Below are positions 32,683 to 45,034 of a stretch of DNA of 64,000 nucleotides, piece after piece. The position numbers and the translations under genes are program-made. Within the stretch, counting starts at the first letter, position 1, and every line of letters begins with the position of its first letter. This stretch comes from Blastomussa wellsi. Lineage: Eukaryota > Cnidaria > Anthozoa > Scleractinia > Plerogyridae. The stretch lies in NCBI GenBank assembly GCA_947652115.1, contig OX393573.1:14010491-14074490 (forward strand). The letters run 5' to 3'. The notes below the pieces were generated by a model, which was not told the DNA's origin, made no database searches, and saw only the letters and a list, made by a program, of their open reading frames with translations.

Positions 32683-35600
32683 ATTCATTTGTTGGTTTAA
32701 TCAAGGCAGCTGATGTTATAACAAACAGATTATGGATTTGTATAGATCATTATAATCCAAAGTTATTTGGAGATTGAAGCGAAATGTTTTATCTTATTCA
32801 CGGATTATTGGCCCATACATGTTTGTGTGGATATTCTTTATTCATTTTTCTGTGACATGCATATGTAGGCTAAAAATTGAAATGCTCAGATTTGTTTACG
32901 ACTTTAAACTAGACTTTTTCATTTGCAATGCTGAGCCATATTGATGCTGCCTTGACAATGCAGGGCATATTCGATCAAATTGCTTATTTGCGCCCACGTA
33001 TTGTCATTTGCGGCCCGAGCGCGAAGCGCTAGTTTAAGTACCGCAAAAGCTCTTAGTAGAAACATGACATAGACCCTTAATGCCTTCGCTAGTTCTCCTC
33101 CTAATTTTCTAAGAAATATTTAAGGACGTTTAGAGCTTTTGCGGCAGTTAAAAAAAGAAATTCAATTAATTATGCATCTTTTATTCAGTGATTTGAGTCT
33201 TGCGATAGCTCTTGTTTTCTTTGATACTATTTTTATACTGCAAATAATCTCTCGATGAGAACGTTTTTACTCGTTTTTATTTAGTAAGCGAGTAAGTAAG
33301 TAGTTTTGCTTACACTCCGAGCTTACAAAAACGCCGTTTCGTCTGTACATATGTTGCTGATAACCAACAAAAGTCAGGTTGTTCTATCTTGTTTATTTAT
33401 GAAAAAGCATTAAAAAGTTGTCACTTTAAATGCATATGGTCATTATTTAGCTTTTTAGTCATTCTATGGCATTCATGTGGAAGGGCTAGCTCCACATTCC
33501 GGAATCCTAATTCCTTTCCAGTGGAATAGCTAGAGGGGGGTGAGGTGGAGGGAAAGAAGAGAGGGGTTTCTATAGTTATAGAGCTTTTGACTATTTTCTA
33601 CGCATGTGCGACGTTTTGATTTCTGATCCGACGGGCCACTTTTTAAAGTGGCGGCTGCTGAAAAAATTCAAACACAGGTCGCAAAGGACAAACAAAAGTG
33701 TTTTAGAAGCCACATGAGAACTCCAAAATCCTAGTTGAGACAAACGAATATCACACATCCTTTTTAATCTCTCGGCTTAAAATCGTGCGAAAAATTCTGC
33801 TTTGCTCTCACTGTGCAACATGATTGAAGACATTGAAACGGGTCTGGGGTGGTGTGAGGCTGTGGGGTGAAGGCTGATTGGTGAAAAAGAAGCAACACCC
33901 AGATTGGAATAAGTTTAGACAATTGTCTCAGCCGTTTTGTCGTGGATTGTAGGTACTCAAGATCCTTACCACCCCTCCCTCCAAATTTTGTTGTATTGAG
34001 ACAGTGGAAACCAAAGTACCAAACCGTTCACACTTTTCTAATAGTGACCATGCATGGTAAGAGATTTAAAGGAATTTAATAAGACGTTCTTCCTTTCTGG
34101 AGTGATTTTAATGTGCATGCTCACAAAAGCCACATCGTAACGCCTGTAAAGCCTGGCGGGGAATCTCCCATATGAAACAGGCGGGGACGCTCGTCGGAAA
34201 TTTTAAATTAAAATGCTAAGACCAATCACATGGGGCAGAATGCGTGGACATCATTAATTAATTACTCACAACCCGCGAAGCGGCAAATTTGAATACGAGA
34301 GCGCTCACAATAAGAGATGAAAGGGCTCAAATTAGTCAAGTAGCGCTGATAAAACGTGCTTTACTGCTTTATAGAAGTCAAAATCTTACAACCTACGCAC
34401 GGCTTTTTGGAGAAGAATGATGTGCCTGCAGTTTACACCTAGAATGACGAACATTGAGCAAGTGGAAGGAATACTGTTTTGAAATTGAAAATACAGAAAA
34501 AACAGAGCACTTTAGTATGGAGACCATTTTCGAAAGTAATTATAAGAGGCATAGGCCTGGACGTAGCCAAAGCTTTAGTGACCACTAAAAGATACCAAAA
34601 AACCTAAATTAAAATCTATATTTGGTGAGTTGTCTCGACTCGGCAGGTAGGGAAACCTTAGCCGGTTGGACAATTTTTTCTGGTATGAACGCTTTGGCTC
34701 CTCTACCCGGGGCAACTTACGAAGTGCCAAGAATCAGCAACGTCCACAGTGATTGAATGAACGAAAGAAACTCACAGGAAGAAGGAAAACCGGAGTTTTA
34801 AATATTAATAAGCTCCATGAAAATAATCAAAGTCAATTTTACCCAGCCGTTACTTTGTCATAAAAACTCGATTAAGTTCTCTCGAGGGGACGGTTGCGCT
34901 GTCTCGAGTACCCGAGAACATATAAATGGGGCCAACAACTATTTCGAGTAGTATTAGTATTAACGATCGAGAACAACCAAGGGGAGGTATCACGGAGTTT
35001 ATCACGACCTTTGGTCAGATTTAGCTAAACTTATTAAGTGAATTCAGAACAGAAGGACTAGGCAAAATATGTTTGTACCGATTTCACATGAGATGCAATG
35101 GGAAAACTTGGAAATGTCGGCCCGACGTTTTCAAATTGGCATCAATCTCGATCTTCGCCATCCACCCACAAAATCAACTATAAACAGTTTCTCTGCATTA
35201 CGATAGTCTTTCAACGGATTTTTTGTCATTATCATGCAGCTTCTATTAACCGAAAAGCGTCCCTTGATGTTCGATGTGTTACTAAAAAAAGTGTGATACT
35301 TCCCCTTTAATTACCAAGAATCAATTACGACCTCATATTCATTGTTCCTTACAGAAGAATAAGGAAAACCATCAACTTGAAGTCTGGTGGCATACATGCA
35401 GCTCTCATTTTCTGACCAAATTCCTAAAACATTGCTTGAACAGAATAATTAATTTTACCTAAAAACCTTTAAGTATTTAAAGATAAAGGGGAGGCTAAAA
35501 AGAAGAAACATTTTAGTGGACGTGCAAAGAACGTGCGTAAAGCTGAAATTCAGGAAAATTGCCACAATTACTTTTCTTCTTGGCGTGAAAATGAAAATGA

Positions 35601-35725
35601 AAATTTTCTATGAACCCGGGTGACAATCAGCTTTTGTTCACATCTAACAGGAACATGGATTGAACATTGTCCTCGTCTGACACACTAGTGTCGCGATCAC
35701 TGGCGCGTTCATCACTTGTCTGTTA
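32683..35725. other. Repeat-poor intergenic stretch, no gene seen
   Basis: About 3 kb without a recognisable exon on either strand. Short ORFs (for example 35098-35310) have no domain signature. Confidence 0.4.
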
Positions 35726-35861
35726 TGCATTCAAATTAAATTTGAATGCAAACACATTTAAAAAGGCAGCATTGTGGAAAACGTGTCTGTTGTGCATTCA
35801 AATTAAATTTGAATGCACAACAGACACGTTTTCCACAATGCTGCCTTTTTAAATGTGTTTG
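35726..35861. repeat. Perfect 113-bp palindrome with a second nested palindrome
   Basis: Arms 35749-35804 and 35806-35861 are exact reverse complements (56 bp) around one central base at 35805. A second exact palindrome, 35726-35750, centred on 35738, shares the same core (tgcattcaaattaaatttga). Confidence 0.9.
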
Positions 35862-36180
35862 AAAAATTAGACCATTTTACTAGAACGCCAATAACATGTG
35901 TTCAGTCACATGCTATATCAAACTTTCTTATGAAATAGTGAGAGTTTAGTTCATGATTCATTAAAGTTACTTTCAATGTTTACATTCAGGCCTGTTTAAA
36001 ATGTATTTCCAGTCTCTGTGAATACAAAAAGGAATTAACACTTGCAAATTTCTCACGTTTGACCAGATGGTTTTCACTGACAAAAAACCCACAAATTCAG
36101 GACGGAAGATTTAAGGTTGCCATCGCGACAGATGGTGTTCTGCTACCATCAATGTCTCTCCTGTCTACACTCTTCCGTTT
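35862..36180. other. 3' flank of the minus-strand GPCR
   Basis: No coding sequence seen on either strand. Confidence 0.35.
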
Positions 36181-37179
36181 CTATTTAAATGTTAAAAGTC
36201 TTTTGTATTCTTTGCGATAAGAAGAACTCGCTAAGCCGTATACGAGAGGATTCGCGGCGCTGCTGAAACTTCCAAAAAACGTCCACAGCAATTGCACTTC
36301 ACGCGGGATTTTCCACCAATCAATTGCGAATGCTTGAATAATCTCGATGACAAATACAGGCAGCCAACTTAGGACGAACATGACAACTACTGCAAAGAGA
36401 GTTATCGTTGTTCGCATTTCCCTGGAATTAACTCTGGATTTAAGCCTAGATCTTCGGTTTTGCATATTTAGACTCGGCGCGACGCGGGTAAAATGCTCTC
36501 CAACCGCACGGAATATCTTGAAATAACAAGTGAATATAACAGCCGACGGAATAACGGCGAAAACTAACAACAACAGCCCTCTCAAAAAAGCTGGATAGCT
36601 CTTGTGTTTCATAGCGGCACCTTTCTTAAAAATAACGCAGGCAGCTTTTGCTGGGTTGAACGTTGCACTAAAAGCCTCAGAAGCGAGTGGGACAGTCAAA
36701 ATAATCGCGCTGAACAACCACAAAGCAATCAGAGCACCTACTGTTTTTTTCACTGTGAAAAGGCGTCTGTACTTGGACGGTTTTACTACTCGGTAAAATC
36801 TGTTGAGCGATGTTAGAACGATAGTCTGAAGCGATATAAAAGCCAAAAAATAGATGAAGAAACATTGAAGCTGGCACGCAAAGTCTCCGAAAATCCACTT
36901 TCCTTGAATGAGTGCACCACACGTAAGAGGCATACAAACCGCTCCCATTATAATATCAGCCAGGGATAACGCCAATATAAGAATGTTTGTAATGCTCCGA
37001 AAAGATAAATTCTTGAATAAAACAGCGCAAAGTAAAAAGTTCCCGAATAAAGTCGCAAAGTTGATAAACAGAAAAAATGCAGTCTCGACAACGACTACAA
37101 CAGTTGAACGCGTTTTTAAACTCTTTGCGAAATTGGCCAAATGGTCGTCAACTCGTTCTGCGGAGATGTTGTTCGACAT
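36181..37179 (-). CDS. Class A (rhodopsin-like) G-protein-coupled receptor, intronless, minus strand
   Basis: An intronless 332-residue receptor. I start at ATG 37177-37179 (MSNNISAERV); the frame is open further upstream to 37236, but there only by a TTG. Landmarks: TM1 FGNFLLCAVLF, TM2 LALSLADIIMG, extracellular loop 1 GKWIFGDFACQLQ (Trp and the TM3 disulfide Cys), TM3 end SLNRFYRVVKP (N-R-F for D-R-Y), TM6 FVLSWLPVFV (CWxP form with Ser for Cys), TM7 SSAANPLVYG (NPxxY). The Asn-Asn-Ile-Ser near the N-terminus is a glycosylation site. The Lys used by opsins in TM7 is a Ser, so it is not a photopigment. The overall look is melatonin/opsin-like class A, ligand unknown. The C-tail is very short. 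Confidence 0.9.
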   Translation of the reverse strand: MSNNISAERVDDHLANFAKSLKTRSTVVVVVETAFFLFINFATLFGNFLLCAVLFKNLSFRSITNILILALSLADIIMGAVCMPLTCGALIQGKWIFGDFACQLQCFFIYFLAFISLQTIVLTSLNRFYRVVKPSKYRRLFTVKKTVGALIALWLFSAIILTVPLASEAFSATFNPAKAACVIFKKGAAMKHKSYPAFLRGLLLLVFAVIPSAVIFTCYFKIFRAVGEHFTRVAPSLNMQNRRSRLKSRVNSREMRTTITLFAVVVMFVLSWLPVFVIEIIQAFAIDWWKIPREVQLLWTFFGSFSSAANPLVYGLASSSYRKEYKRLLTFK

Positions 37180-39251
37180 ATTTGAACCTTCAATGAAATT
37201 CTTCGATGTATAATCTCGTCTTTCAATTAAGTTCAATATGGCAGCTCAGAATCCTGGTGTCAATCAAGTGAAGATTGAATTCGTTTATGTGTATGATGCT
37301 ATCACACTTGTTTTAAAAGCCCGTTATGAATAACTTATAATTATGAATGGATTTTAATTATGGACAGTTTGGTTTTTTGTTGATTTAATCTTGTTTTCAG
37401 AGGGGGGTTTTCAGATTGATAAAATTCTTCATCATTCCCTTTCCTTCATTATCAATCAAACAGCATGATATATTTTTACATTGAAGCGATAACAAAAAAA
37501 CTAAACGACAAGTTAGTTGCTCACAAAGCCTGGAATGGGAAAGATGCTAACATCTGCTTAAAATTTCTCATAATAAATAAAACAGTTTAAAATGGCAATG
37601 ACAGAAAACGTAAACATATTCTTCAGAAATTCTGTACGTTCTAATATATATAACACATGTGCTTTGCGATATTTGTTATTTGTATAAAAAGCCAAGCTTG
37701 GGATTTAAAAATGCATATTATAACTGCGAGTAAAAACGGATTACTTTTTAATATAAGCATATTTAGATTAGGTAATCGTGTAATAAGTCGAAATAAACTG
37801 TGGTTTTGAATTGAGAATTGGCATATGCCACTGTAATTTTCGCTCCAGAAACTTTTTTCACCTAAAGCGCATAACTTCTTGAATTAGAATTGGGTATTCA
37901 ATTTCGATTAAATTGGATATTCACATAAAGTAAAAAAAACACGTAAATCTGGGGGCCAGATAAATAGACGGTATTTATTAGTCTGCAAAGAAAGTCCATG
38001 AAAAGCCGTATTAAAGGTGTTAAAAATGATTATGAATTAGAAAAAACATGCCAGTTTTTAATATAAAAAACAATTAGCATTGGTGCTCTGAAATGAATGT
38101 AATAGAGTATATTACCATTTATATAATAACAAAATCAATGCGCGCGCTCTGATTGGTCAATCAGCTATGGTTTATTGTGCCGGTAAACCCATGGAAAAAT
38201 CGCGCGTCTTCTGAATTATCATATAAAAGCAATAGACCACACTTTCTATGGGTTTATAGGGGTAATAACCCACTTGGGAAGTTTGGGAGAAAGCGTGGTC
38301 TATTGCTTAAGTAGCTATTGTAAAAGACCAACGTTGATTGACATTTTATTTATTTCCTAAATTATAAGCAATGGTACATTATCGATCGTTTTCAGATTTA
38401 CTTCATATTCGCGGTTGTTCTTTGAGAAAATCACTTGACTGTAATATACGTGCGAAATTCGGACTAAACTGACAAACTTTCCCAGTGACATTACAATAGC
38501 ATCGTAATAAAAAATATAATCGGTTCGACCGCAGACGAATGGAAACGTGCCTCAATTTGCATTTTTGATAAAGACTTGCGGTGTAAAGCGACTCGTTAGC
38601 TTTCATATATCCGGAAAAACATATATGAATTGGTATATTGATTGAACGCAAGCATGTGCCTAAAATGATAAACATAAATACTTGAAATCCGGGCCTTGAC
38701 GTTCCCCTTGACGAGCGGTTGGGGATCGAGGGACCGCTAGCCAAGAGGATCGTGGACTCTGGGAACGAGATTTGTACCTTTATCACGATAATGCGCATGC
38801 GCATCCTTGCTGGACAATGAATTTTTATGCGTACCGGCTTCTTTAAGGAACAGACGTGTACGGTTTGTTTAATTTTAAAAAATTATCGAATTCCGGTTTT
38901 CGTGATATCCAGAATTATCAAGGTCTATTTATTTTCGACCTTTAGGTACTCTTGGAACAATTGCTCCTTCGTTGAACTTTTCGTATATATCCTTGAAATA
39001 ATAATAATGATGATGATGTTGATGATGATGATAATACACCTTTATTAACCAATTAAAGCTAAAAACAATGTTACATAAAGAATATCACTAATAATGATAA
39101 TGATAACGATAATGATAATAATAATAATGATAATAACCTTTAACTAGGACGGCTCAGGTCGCCAAAAAATGTGAGAAAATAAGAATAGCTGTTTTATCTA
39201 TCTTGTTTATTTTTCATCGCTTTCGCCGTCAGGATCAGCCTGCCGTTTATA
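37180..39251. other. Intergenic, AT-rich
   Basis: No gene seen. At 38231-38308 'aatagaccacactttct' and 'agaaagcgtggtctatt' form an inverted repeat around 40-odd bases, part of a repeat also hinted at near 45835-45875. Short ATGATG/ATAATA runs lie at 39000-39135. Confidence 0.4.
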
Positions 39252-39800
39252 GAGGGTCTCAATGGGGTTAACCGTTAGCCGTAAAATGGCCAAAAAATTT
39301 AGCTGTTAGGCGTAAAAATGAAAGAATTTTAACCGTTAGCCGTAAAAAATGTTAACCGTAAAAAAATCTAAATACAAAGTAAAGGCCTCGCGAACTTTAT
39401 TTGAGTCTGATGTGTTGTGCGTTTATGTGTTCTGGTAGCGAGAAAAGCCGATCGAAACCGGAAGTGTCGCAAGTGTCTGCATAATTTCCTTGTTTATTTT
39501 CCTTTAAGTAATTTAAACTCTGTCTTATTTTGGTATTCTTAATATTTTTCCACCTCAGTAAAATCATAAGAGTTATGTAGTTCACTGGGAGTGTACATAC
39601 ACACACAAAAATACTTTTTTATCTTAAAATGGCCCAAAGAGTTTCAGTATGTTTTAGAACAATGGAAATTAATATTTAACAATAGCAATTATTTTTTAAC
39701 TCCTCCTGTTAACCGTAATGGAACAAAATTAACCGTTAGCCGTAAAAGAGCCAAAAAGTTAACCGTTAACCGTAAAAGCCACTACCCCATTGAGACCCTC
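39252..39800. mobile_element. 549-bp element with GAGGGTCTC ends and ACCGTTAGCCGTAAAA subrepeats
   Basis: Ends GAGGGTCTCAATGGGG (left) and its complement CCCCATTGAGACCCTC (right). TTTATA flanks both sides (39246-39251 and 39801-39806), a candidate target duplication. Just inside each end are several copies of 'taaccgttagccgtaaaa', in opposite senses left and right. The middle (39400-39700) holds no transposase. A shorter relative is at 12592-12780. Confidence 0.75.
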
Positions 39801-39806
39801 TTTATA

Positions 39807-41225
39807 GTTTGCTTTGCGAATAATTTACTGATCCCACATCATCCCAGGTCAACAAGTGATGCGGCACTTTTCAACGGTTTGGTGCAGCGGTCTTGCCGAT
39901 TCTATTACCTCTCTTACGTAAAAATTACCTCTAATACGTAAAAATAAACTCGTTGACACTACAATAATATACACTCTATGACCCCCCCCCCCCCCCCCCC
40001 GTTATTTATTTAATAAAATGTCAGCATTCAAAACTGCATTATTGCTTTGAAAATGATGATCTTTTTGCATAATTGTTAGTCTCTGTGATTGTCTGTTGTT
40101 ATGTGTCTGTTTTTTTTGTTGTTGTGATAAACAGAGAAGTTGCTATCTTAGTGGCATTAAAGTTGGATTAAACAGTCGTTTGCTTGTGACGCAAACACAA
40201 AAATGTTCAGAACCGTCAACTCGGCTTCAAATGATTACATGTGTCCTTGGTGGACAGAAGAAGTTCTTCGGGATTTGTCCCTTTTTTAAAAGGCTTTTAC
40301 GCGAAAACAAAAGGAAGAAAGTATAAACTTCGAACCTATCGAAAACTGTTAGTGTCTTATGGATGACGTCATATGCTCAAAATTCACCACCAAGCTTCGT
40401 TCACGGAAATGAAAATTCTCAACGCTCTGTCACCCTCTGCGACTTTTACCTGGTATCCTTTTCATCTTTACGGCTTTGGGGATTCATTCAGGATAAAGTG
40501 TACAGGTTTGTGCATCGAAAGCAAAGCCTGGTAGTGAAGCAAGTTAGTCTGAAGAAAACGTACATAACGGCTATTAAATGTTATGATTTGTATTAAACAA
40601 AAGCCCTTTTTTGAAATTTGTGATATTTACTAATTCAATGTCAGAACGTCAGTCATAATAAGCGTATAATAAATATCCTTTACCTGAACCCGATGAAGAC
40701 TAGTTCTGATAAAACTTTCTTGGCTATGCCTCAATCGGCTATTAGCATATAGAGTTCTTATTACGATGGAAATTTAGTCACTTTTTATTTTAATAAGGCG
40801 TATTCAAGTCCTGTGGAAATAAAATAACAAGATTTTGATACCGCAGCGGACACGACGTGACAGCAGCGCCGACATTTGGTGACAAAGAACACAAAGCAAA
40901 CAAAACACAACGTGAGACACCTTTTGAATTTGCGAAAATACAACGCAACCAACCAAAGCGCTGATTTCATGATCAAAATGTCGTCTAAACAAGAGGTAGT
41001 GGTTTCAAGAGTTGCACTTCGAGTGGCAGGTGTTAATTTTGCTTTGTGTACGTTGGTGTACGTTGCCATGACGACCCTATTCAGGTGCAAATCGCATTTT
41101 ATTCAAGTTGATTTTCAGGTCTACTGCTTCAAATTGATGTGAAGTTGTGTACGCCCATCTTGGAAGGCGTTAAAGATCTTGAGCTCGACGAAACGGTTAT
41201 TTCAAGCAATCGAACACGAAGCGAC
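39807..41225. other. Upstream region of the SAARP-like gene
   Basis: A 21-base C run near 39980-40001. Small ORFs at 40785-41142 overlap on both strands and show no domain. The promoter of the SAARP-like gene should be near the right end. Confidence 0.35.
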
Positions 41226-44200
41226 ATGGCTGGGCGTATTAGCTGGTTCTTTGTCTTGGCGTTCATTGGTAAGTTCCTTTACAATATTTTAGTTGACGAA
41301 TAAACCACGGTAAAACTGCACGGAGATTTCGTGTTAAATTTTTATCATCACAATTGCATCTCTATTTGTAAAATTTATGGATTTACTATGCAGACAAACC
41401 TTCCGGATGCGTTCTTCGACTGCTAAGGAAACCAAGTCAGCAATCCTTGTCAAAACACTAAAATACGTAGTGTGAAATAGGAGGGTGAGAGTTCCAGGTC
41501 GGAGCGCTTTTTGAGCTGCTGGCGAATCGAATGAAACAATTGAAAATGTGAAATGACGATTACAGCCAGCACATGAAGCAGTCGGATTTTTTGGTTGGGA
41601 AGCACTGATACTGGATCGACGCTGAGTATTCAATTGAGTTTTTTGTCGTGTGATGGGAACATACTCGAGCTTTACTAATTACGTACGATGCGCGAGATTT
41701 TGCGGCTTTGTTTGATATCTTATAGAAGTGAACATATCACGCCTTACTGACGCTGTTTTCATTCACTCAGATGTATTTGTTTTATCCACTTGCATGTTCG
41801 TTTGCCACAGTGCTTACATATTGCACCAGTGCCAGCTAGATTGGTAGATATTTCATGATTTACGCTTTCAAAGAAGGCCTTTACGATATCAAAATACCTG
41901 CGATGTGAAATAAAATTTTCGCTTGAGGGATTATAAAAAATTTTAAATAACAATAAGTTTATAAGAAAATGCATAATACTTACAAGCCGTACGTTAAGTG
42001 CAGCCGTTTACAAGTAACATGATTAAGTCAATATTACATGAAGACCCACTTCAACATCGCATTTTTGACATGTCGAGTTTAATTCATTGATTTAATCGAA
42101 AGGAAATTCGATTTTTGTTTTTCACCCGGTCATGTCAAAATTGAACTATTTCTCTTCTCTTACAGTGACTGTCGAATGAAAATACAGTGAGACCAGTGTC
42201 AAACATTGACTCAAGCCTAACACACACGCGCCAAGTGATATTAAAATTGTATTTCACTTGTTTAAATATCTTCAAATTATTGACTCGGTCGTTTGTATAA
42301 CTAGAGAGAAAGCCCTCCATTGCAATGTCTTATTTACGCAAATTCAAGTGTTTTAATTGTGAAAAAATGTAAGTTTACCATCGATTTTTTTTCTAGTTGT
42401 TGCGGAATACTTGAAAGGGTTTCTAAAAGTTGACTTCACTCTCAACCCAAAGATCATAAAACTCGTGCATACTAAACAGTTCTTGGACAAGTCCGTCCAA
42501 GGAAGAAAGGTGCAGTGAGGTTATCCCTATGTTAAGCACCAACCCGTGAAAGAAGGACAGACCACAACACCGGGAACCTCGTTCCCTACTCTTTGCGAGA
42601 AGTGCGTTGGTTGTTTAACTCATTACAGCATTTTATGGTTTTGCGAAAAGTATACCATTCTGACCTTTTTGGCAAATAAAATCCATCAGAAATTAATCCC
42701 GCTATAATAATGCAATTTACACACGCATGTCATTACGAAAACATAAAAAAATATTTCAATCCCAACATTTTGAAGCAGAAATGGGTTGCCTTATATAAAG
42801 AGAGTATTTAAAAATTGATCAATTCAACTTTGACAGCCTTACATCATCAGAGGAACACTCTTGGTTACGTATATCTATTTACAAGGAGTCCATAGTTGTA
42901 GGCATTATTTTCAATAACATTTTCGGTAGCCAAGACATTTCGTAGTATTTGTTTGTTTTACCTTGACAACGCTAATGCGTTGCTCCAAAACAGAACGCTT
43001 CAATTCAGTTTCAAATGAGTCGTATGACTCTCATATGTTATATGCCCGTTATTACAAAATGAGTTAGTTATAAATGTACTTACTTGGTCTCGTCCAGACA
43101 AGGCCTGCTAATCTAATCTTATTGCTTCAGTTGAGTTGATCTTTGAAAGTAAAAACACAAAAATGTAAAAATTTAGAAAGTTCAGGACCCTTTTTTGTAG
43201 CTAGGAAGATAGGTAGTTAGTTGATTACCATAAATAAGCTGATGTAAATACCATGTATACCTGATGGGTGGGGGGTTACGACGGAGACTTAAACACCTCA
43301 ATGCAGATTTATTCAATCAAACAGACTCTTCTAATGCATGATTTTAGATCAATAAGCAAATGAGATCGGAGATGTGACCGAAAAAAATGGGCGTATTTTT
43401 AAGACCTAAACAAGGGACAGACTCTTGACCCAAAAACATACCAAGCGTTTACATTTTCAACCACCCCCCCCCCCCCCCCCAAAAAAAAAAAAGTCGTACC
43501 TCCCCGTCGTGTATAATGCGAGTACCCCAGGGGCTTAGGACAGTCCAAGAAAAAAATCAACTATACTCCTTGGGAAAAAAACAAATTAGTATTAGTTTTT
43601 AGACTACTTTTTTAAACACGTTCGTGACAACTTCCCGGCCCGCGCTATTGACTTTTTTGATAAGTCTGTTGCCTATGAAATTGTCCGCTAAAACTCGATA
43701 ACAATAAATAAAAACAAGAAGCCTATGAGGGTATCAAGCTTAAAAATCTGATGGATTTATTTTGTGGAAACAAAATTGGCAAAACTGGAAATTCGTCTGA
43801 AACCAGCCTGACAAGTCTGACACTGTAGATCAAGACTTCTGAAATAATGCTAGTTGTTGCAAAGCCAACTTTATGGATAGATACTGGTAGCTCAGCTAAT
43901 TCAAATCTAGAAGTACCGTGATAATATTTCTTCTAGCATGCAGATTACATGCAGGGAGTAGTGTCCAAAATCTGACCAAGAATAGCATATGCTAGTTCCT
44001 AGCATACTAATTTCATAGATTACGTCATGTTTTCTTGTCCTCCTCAAGCTTGAGACGAATCTGGGCCGTTGTTTGCTCGTTTCGTAGCTTTCTGAGCATA
44101 AACGACGACTAATTTCCGTTATAGCATTGCTTGCAGAGCCGCAAAATCAAATTCCGTAACCTTATAACGCTGATACGCGAGCAAATCGCCTCGCCAGAAT

Positions 44201-44967
44201 GCTTTCTCCTTACGCTAGTTTTGGCTCGTCCCTTTCGTCCCGGCAAAATGTTAAAACAATTGGTTCATGCTTTCAACTGTGCACTGCAAATTATCGATGC
44301 ACTTTCGAGATTTGAAGAGCACTCAAGAAGCTGGAGTTGTATCGCATCGAGCAACTTTTACCCTTCGTTTGTGCTCTCCAATCTCCCCGTGTGCACCACA
44401 ACTCGATATTGCACTATAAATGAACCCGCCAAACAAACTACAGCTAGCCTCTTTCTTTTTTCTACGCAGGCGCAAACCTGCTCTCGACATTTGCTGCGGA
44501 TTTTGACAAGGATACTTGTGGAGGAATTTGTATGAGAGTTCTTAAAAGATCCGGAAAGATGGCGATAGTTCGCTGTGGTAGGGGAAGAAAAAAGGATTAC
44601 GGCAAGCCGGATTTTGGTAAAGCCTTTTCCGTGGAAGTGGATTATGTCAAACAGCTTGACAAAGACGGCAAATCAGTGGGTAAACCTATGAATAGCCTTG
44701 CAAGTCAAGACTTCGATTTCTCACCACTTAACAGGTCGGGGATGCACGGGGGCCTCAAAGCTGCGCATGTCAACTTGATGGCATACCTCAAAGACCCAAA
44801 AGCCTGGCTTCATGTCTCTGCCTTCATATTCTGTGAAGCTGGGAACATAACATTTGGCGATGAGACCTTTGGGGTGCAGAACGGGACCTTGAAGTTCTTC
44901 ATTAAGGTTTGTTGTTGTTCAAATGTTGTACTTTGTAATTATGTTATGGCGCAATACAAATAATAAA

Positions 44968-45034
<67 letters not shown>

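Noticed and set aside
36181..37236. Longer GPCR reading frame starting at 37236
   Set aside because: The codon there is TTG; the first true ATG is at 37179. The TM7 Lys of opsins is absent, so an opsin call was rejected too.
40785..41142. Overlapping ORFs on both strands before the SAARP-like gene
   Set aside because: No recognisable domain, and overlapping frames cancel each other; at most part of a 5' UTR.
44131..44469. ORF just upstream of SAARP-like exon 2
   Set aside because: It is in a different frame from exon 2 and ends there; no domain. The signal peptide is supplied by the phase-matched exon at 41226.
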